Part shown: one piece after another, positions 28,656 through 33,162 of the stretch
Layout: each line of letters begins with the position of its first letter
Position numbering within the stretch: the stretch's first letter is position 1
NCBI GenBank assembly: GCA_021801905.1
Contig: JAKABJ010000007.1
Span: forward strand, 1 to 33,162
Length of the DNA stretch: 33,162 bases
Source: Microcaldota archaeon
Lineage (GTDB): Archaea > Micrarchaeota > Micrarchaeia > Micrarchaeales > Micrarchaeaceae
Direction: 5' to 3'
Notes under the pieces: model-generated
What the model was told of the DNA's origin: nothing
Seen by the model: the letters and a program-made list of their open reading frames with translations, nothing else
The model's database searches: none
Translations under genes and position numbers: made by a program

Positions 28656-29813
28656 TTATTTCCTCATAGCAGATTCGAATACTTTCTCGTATTTCTTAGA
28701 AATCAAATTCCAGTCATGCTCCTTTATCATTAATTCCCTTCCCATGGCACCCATCCGCTTGGCTTCTTTTGGATTGCTAAGAAGCCTTTCTATTCCTTTC
28801 TTGATGCCGATTATGCTTCTTGGCTTTACATATATTCCCCTATTTTTCATTGTTTCTGGAACTCCGCCAACCTTTGTGGCAACTACAGGCACGCCGCTTG
28901 CAAGCGCTTCCATTATGGAGATTGATGCTGGCTCGTAAAGAGAAGCAGAAACGAATACAGAAGACATATTATAGTAATAAGGAAGGTCTTCTTCGGCTAT
29001 CCCTGTGCAGATTCTTATCCTATCAGAGATTCCAAGATCTCTTGCCATATACATGAATGTCTCTTTCAGGCTCCCCCTGCCTATGATTGTCAAAAAGAGG
29101 TCTTTATTTCCTTCCTTTATTATATCTGCAACTGCACGTATCAGATAGATCTGCCCTTTCTGGTTTATCAGCCTCCCATTATTTAGTATAACTGTGGAAT
29201 TTTTATTCAATCCCAGCTCCTTCATAATTTTTGATGCGCTCGCCTTGCTTCTCGGCTTGTATTTGTCGAAAGCAACACCGTTATATATCACATGGCATTT
29301 CTTCATAAGAGCTTTTGGAACCGTTGTTATTAAAGTGTTTTTTGAAACCCCTGTTATCACGTCTGAATACTCTATAAGCCTCCTGCCCCAGAGCATATCA
29401 TATACATATCCTCCGTTGTCTGTAAAAGGGTCTATGTTTTTGGGTATTGCATCGTGCAGTGTTAGCGCCATCTTTCCACCAGACCTCTTTATGCATTTGA
29501 CAGTATCTCCAAAATAGACATACCTGTTGTTTATGTGGTATATGTCTGCCTTCTGCTTGTATATGGCGTCTCTCAGCCCCATAGTTACAGGGAAAGGCAT
29601 TGGCAATATGGGAACATCTATGTAGGAAGTCTTTAGGCGTATTACCTTTATACCATAAATCTCTTCGGAATAGTCCTTTTGCCCGGATTTAAGCGCGGCC
29701 GATATCACAGTTATGTTGTGCTTTTTCGCCATTCTTCTGTATATCTCGAGCAGAACCTTCTCTGTTCCTCCAGAATATGGATAGAAGAACGGATTGAGAA
29801 CACAGATATCCAT
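28656..29813 (-). CDS. Glycosyltransferase family 4 (GT-B fold)
   Basis: 385 aa; NPFFYPYSGGTEKVLLEIYRRMAK, VIYNGVAFDKYKP, VFVSASLYEPASISIMEALASGVPVVATKVGGVPE. Confidence 0.93.
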   Translation of the reverse strand: MDICVLNPFFYPYSGGTEKVLLEIYRRMAKKHNITVISAALKSGQKDYSEEIYGIKVIRLKTSYIDVPILPMPFPVTMGLRDAIYKQKADIYHINNRYVYFGDTVKCIKRSGGKMALTLHDAIPKNIDPFTDNGGYVYDMLWGRRLIEYSDVITGVSKNTLITTVPKALMKKCHVIYNGVAFDKYKPRSKASASKIMKELGLNKNSTVILNNGRLINQKGQIYLIRAVADIIKEGNKDLFLTIIGRGSLKETFMYMARDLGISDRIRICTGIAEEDLPYYYNMSSVFVSASLYEPASISIMEALASGVPVVATKVGGVPETMKNRGIYVKPRSIIGIKKGIERLLSNPKEAKRMGAMGRELMIKEHDWNLISKKYEKVFESAMRK

Positions 29814-29882
29814 TTTATCACAACTGGTAAAACCTTATGATAACGATGAATATTAATATACCTCTTGATTAAAAAAGGAATC

Positions 29883-31307
29883 ATGAAGAAGAATATCATA
29901 GTTCTCCTGCTGGATACCGCAAGAGCATCAGACATATACGGCAACAGCAAGCTGCCTTTCATAAATCAACTTGCGTCTTACGGGACAAAATACTCAAATG
30001 CAGTGGCGCCTGGAACGTGGACTGCGCCGACTCATGCCTCTCTTTTTGCAAATCAAAAAGTATCAAAGCTTAGCCTTGTATCTCAGGATTTCTTCAAAGG
30101 CGGCTCTAAAAAGATAGACCCATGGATGGTGAAAACAAAATTCCTAGAACGGGATACGGCAACAATAGCGCAGAAACTTTCCAAAGAAGGGTATAATTCC
30201 ACCTTGTTTTCAAATAATCCTTTTCTTACAAGCAACACCAATCTTGCAATAGGATTCGATAAAGTGTATGATGTCTGGCTTAAATCGAATATAAAGTATA
30301 ATCCAAAAATATTCGACAGGTTTGCTTTTATCCTGAATGGGGGCGCAAGGACTAGATCAAAGCTTTTTAAGGCGAGCTATGCTGTATCTAAAATGCTTCC
30401 TCCAAAAGCGCTAGACCGAATTTATCTCAATTTGAGGCTAAAAATGAGCAGAAGCGTTGCAAAAGCGGATGGAACACATAAGCTAGACAGGGGGGCGGTG
30501 GATACAAACAAGCTGCTAAATTCGCACCTTAAATATAGCCAAAACTATTACCCGCAATTCATATTCATAAACTACATTGAGGCACATGAGAACTATCCTT
30601 TGAGGGATAAGAGAACCGTTCAGGACAAGTGGCTTTACCTAAGCGGTATAGAAGAGTTAAGTGAAGAAGTTACGAAGCAAATCCACAATGCATATCTGAA
30701 GAGGCTTTCGTACCTGGACACCCAAGTAAAGGAGACCGTATCAATACTTAAGAGAAAAGGAGTTCTTGAAGATGCAACACTTATCATAACATCAGACCAT
30801 GGGCAGCTTTTCGGGGAGCATAATGCCCTTTATCATGCAATGCCGCCTTATGAAGGAGTATCCAAAGTGCCCCTCATAGCAACTAACTATAAAAACGGGA
30901 AGCCTCTTTCTTATCATGAGGAGATAGAGAGCCCTGTAAGCCTTCTTCAGCTCCATCAGGGGATAATGGATATTTCAAATAGGAAGTACAGTCATCTTGA
31001 TGGCAACATGCGTGCGCCGCGATACGTGATCTCAGAGCATACAGGAATAAGCGAAGGCTGGGATGAACATCTGCTATATCTCCTGAAGAAAAAATCATCA
31101 GCGGCAAAAAAGATATATGCAGCGAAGATGCACTACAACAAGAAAGTGACCGCGATATACAGAGGCGATATGAAGCTAATACACTTTTTTGGTAAAAAGA
31201 AGGATGAATTGTATAACATTGCAGCAGACAGATTTGAGCAGGATAACCTGATAGAAAAACAAAGAGAGACTGCAAACAGCATGCTAAGAGGTTCTAGAAT
31301 AAGTTAG
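29883..31307 (+). CDS. Sulfatase / alkaline phosphatase superfamily phosphotransferase-like protein
   Basis: [44 protein letters not shown]; no Cys/Ser-x-P-x-R sulfatase motif at the nucleophile region (T-x-P-T-H instead). Confidence 0.85.
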   Translation: MKKNIIVLLLDTARASDIYGNSKLPFINQLASYGTKYSNAVAPGTWTAPTHASLFANQKVSKLSLVSQDFFKGGSKKIDPWMVKTKFLERDTATIAQKLSKEGYNSTLFSNNPFLTSNTNLAIGFDKVYDVWLKSNIKYNPKIFDRFAFILNGGARTRSKLFKASYAVSKMLPPKALDRIYLNLRLKMSRSVAKADGTHKLDRGAVDTNKLLNSHLKYSQNYYPQFIFINYIEAHENYPLRDKRTVQDKWLYLSGIEELSEEVTKQIHNAYLKRLSYLDTQVKETVSILKRKGVLEDATLIITSDHGQLFGEHNALYHAMPPYEGVSKVPLIATNYKNGKPLSYHEEIESPVSLLQLHQGIMDISNRKYSHLDGNMRAPRYVISEHTGISEGWDEHLLYLLKKKSSAAKKIYAAKMHYNKKVTAIYRGDMKLIHFFGKKKDELYNIAADRFEQDNLIEKQRETANSMLRGSRIS

Positions 31308-32101
31308 GACAATATTCTATTTACAAATGTCTGATTGCATACAGATGAGGGTTTGTATCCATCCATCTTGCATATCTGTGCTGTGAAAACATTTGCCTGG
31401 CCCATCAATGCCTGTGAAACCGTAGAATTGCTCTGTTTCATCAATGCTGTTATTTGCGCCCAGTTCAGGTTCTTAAGATAGCCAGGAGAAACGCTTTGTG
31501 GAACCCCAACCTGCACGCTCTGGTTTCCAAAATCTATAAATGGGATTGAACCTCCAGTATCGTATGCTCCGGCAGCAGAGTTCTGAAGCGCGTTTAATGT
31601 CTGCAATGGCTGATACGTATTCGTTTCAACTTCTGCAGAAACAAAAGATATGAATGAGCTGTTATAAGATGAATTGTAGAAAGTGAATGTTGGCACTGTT
31701 CTGAAAGGTTCTGTTGAGCTTGAACTGGAGGTCATGTAATTAAGTGCAGTGAATCTCCCAAATCGCATGAGCGCTATTATGAGCCCCCATCTTGTTATCG
31801 CACAGAACGGGCAGAAATCCGCACCCACATATATTACTGCAGGCTTTCCGCCAACCATAGTAACATTCTGGCCAGATATGTTATTTGGATACGTAGTCAT
31901 GAAACCTGCACCAACCCTATTTGCCAGAGTCATGTTGGATGCAATGCTCTCCATAATTGAGAGTTGGGTTGCGTTTACTGGCTGGTTGTCAAATGCTATA
32001 AGGGCAGTCTGCGATTCTGAAGAGCCATTCAGAAGCACAAGCATAATCGCAACTACGATTATTACCACGACTGCGACTCCGTATATGATCTTCTTTTTCA
32101 A
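31304..32101 (-). CDS. DUF929-like membrane-anchored thioredoxin-fold protein
   Basis: N-terminal [35 protein letters not shown]; 265 aa. Confidence 0.82.
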   Translation of the reverse strand: MKKKIIYGVAVVVIIVVAIMLVLLNGSSESQTALIAFDNQPVNATQLSIMESIASNMTLANRVGAGFMTTYPNNISGQNVTMVGGKPAVIYVGADFCPFCAITRWGLIIALMRFGRFTALNYMTSSSSSTEPFRTVPTFTFYNSSYNSSFISFVSAEVETNTYQPLQTLNALQNSAAGAYDTGGSIPFIDFGNQSVQVGVPQSVSPGYLKNLNWAQITALMKQSNSTVSQALMGQANVFTAQICKMDGYKPSSVCNQTFVNRILS

Positions 32102-32105
32102 AAAT

Positions 32106-32678
32106 TCACTCTTTTATAGCAAGAAACGGTAGGACTTTCCTTACAATTCCGTTAAGCAAAGGGTTTATCCTATTCTTCACTTTTGATATCAAATAATATA
32201 AAACTATGCTTAATACTGCTCCTGCAATCACGTCAGTAAGGTAGTGCGCGGCAAGATAAACTCTTCCAAAAAGCACCAGAACCAGCCAAATTATGTAGAG
32301 GATCTGTACATATCTGTATTTCCCCATGAAGAAAGTAAGCCCGGTAAGCACCCCTGCATGGTTGCTTGGAAGAGAGTAGCTGCTCTCGCAGCCAACGGTT
32401 CCATTTAACCAAGAACCTATCCCTACGCTGCATGGCCTTGGCTCTGCAAAAAGCATCTTAAGAAGGTCTGAGATGATGAAAAATAAGATAACAGCAACAG
32501 CAAACGAATAAACATTCATATCTTTCCTAAAGTAGAGGTACAATGCAAGAATTGGGAGCACAATATAGAAGCTGCTGCCCAAAACAACCATAATCTTTGT
32601 AAACATGGGACTGGCTACCGCCTGCGCAAATGAGAATGCCCACATATTTAACGAAATATCTCCAGGATTAAATATCAT
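32106..32678 (-). CDS. PAP2-superfamily phosphatase
   Basis: Motifs [37 protein letters not shown] opens at 32789 but ATG at 32678 (MIFNPGDIS) avoids overlap with tRNA-Trp. Confidence 0.85.
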   Translation of the reverse strand: MIFNPGDISLNMWAFSFAQAVASPMFTKIMVVLGSSFYIVLPILALYLYFRKDMNVYSFAVAVILFFIISDLLKMLFAEPRPCSVGIGSWLNGTVGCESSYSLPSNHAGVLTGLTFFMGKYRYVQILYIIWLVLVLFGRVYLAAHYLTDVIAGAVLSIVLYYLISKVKNRINPLLNGIVRKVLPFLAIKE

Positions 32679-32738
32679 ACAATCAATGTATTTCAAACAG
32701 ACAAGGATTATATATCTTAAGTACAAATCTGCTCCTGC

Positions 32739-32879
32739 GGGGCTGTAGCGTAACTTGGCAGCGCGGCTGGCTCCAGATATTAATAACAAAGATGAGCGGG
32801 AAACTGCAATGATGATAATCTGGAATTAAGAAAATTATGAAGAAACCAGCAAATCCGGGTTCAAATCCCGGCAACCCCA
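32739..32879 (+). tRNA. tRNA-Trp (CCA) with intron 32777-32844 (inferred, 68 nt)
   Basis: Exon 1 GGGGCTGTAGCGTAACTTGGCAGCGCGGCTGGCTCCAG; exon 2 ACCAGCAAATCCGGGTTCAAATCCCGGCAACCCCA; D-, anticodon- and T-stems pair fully; intron placed at canonical 37/38. Confidence 0.88.
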
Positions 32880-32882
32880 AAC

Positions 32883-33161
32883 TTTATTGAGGACGCAAGG
32901 AGCACCATACAGAAAGCCAAGCCCTATCTGTCGCAGAAGCCGACAGAGATAGCCACAGATAAAGGGCAGTTCTACAAGAAGGCAGTAAAGCGTGAGTTTA
33001 TGGCTGGCTGGCACAAGATACATGGCTTAAACGTCCCTGATGAAACGCTACTGCACGCTACGAGCAAGATGGACAATCAGCTAATAGAGAGATATCATGC
33101 GACGTTTAGGGAACGAGATAAAGTCATCAGAGGTTTAAAGACAGAAAAGTCAGCAGAGTAA
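32883..33161 (+). pseudogene. Truncated DDE-type transposase/integrase remnant (IS240/IS6-like)
   Basis: Start-less open frame FIEDARSTIQKAKPYLSQKPTEIATDKGQFYKKAVKREFMAGWHKIHGLNVPDETLLHATSKMDNQLIERYHATFRERDKVIRGLKTEKSAE-stop; the NQLIERYHATFRERDKVIRGLK block is typical of DDE transposases. Confidence 0.75.
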
Positions 33162-33162
33162 T

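Noticed and set aside
32683-33023. Minus-strand ORFs beginning MGLPGFEPG... and containing WGCRDLNPDLL
   Set aside because: Classic spurious ORFs reading antisense through tRNA genes; here they overlap tRNA-Trp and the transposase remnant.
1-33162. CRISPR array or defence island
   Set aside because: No regularly spaced direct repeats seen by eye, and no cas, restriction-modification or toxin-antitoxin genes recognised in the ORF translations.

Overview
Archaeal chromosome segment. Gene content (thermosome, L14e, L34e, prefoldin beta, archaeal AdkA, DUF106, DTD2, aTrm56-like, Lhr helicase, Mre11) together with bacterial-type gyrase suggests a DPANN/Micrarchaeota (ARMAN)-like genome; this lineage call is inference, not computed. 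The window carries: two separated, differently oriented complex I clusters (nuoH-I-J-K-L leftward at the left edge, nuoA-B-C-D rightward at about 17.7-20.1 kb) with no nuoEFG visible; gyrB-gyrA; the tail of the ribosomal superoperon (adkA-DUF106-L34e-cmk-L14e); thermosome; an Mrp/NBP35 ATPase; an OB-fold SSB; an envelope-glycan set (flippase-like protein, GT4, sulfatase/phosphotransferase-like, PAP2); a thiol-redox pair (VKOR and DUF929-like); two secreted or membrane-anchored surface proteins; tRNA-Lys(CTT); and an intron-containing tRNA-Trp(CCA) directly abutting a truncated DDE transposase. Most of the window looks like ordinary core genome. The items most worth a second look are: lhr lacks any canonical start codon and follows the upstream surface-protein stop codon in the same frame; the tRNA-Trp intron has a 7-bp anticodon-intron helix that does not give a canonical bulge-helix-bulge; a transposase remnant sits at the 3' end of that tRNA; and there are several uncharacterised ORFs (85 aa, 155 aa with its 566-aa partner, and 184 aa next to Mre11). 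I found no CRISPR array and no clear defence island.
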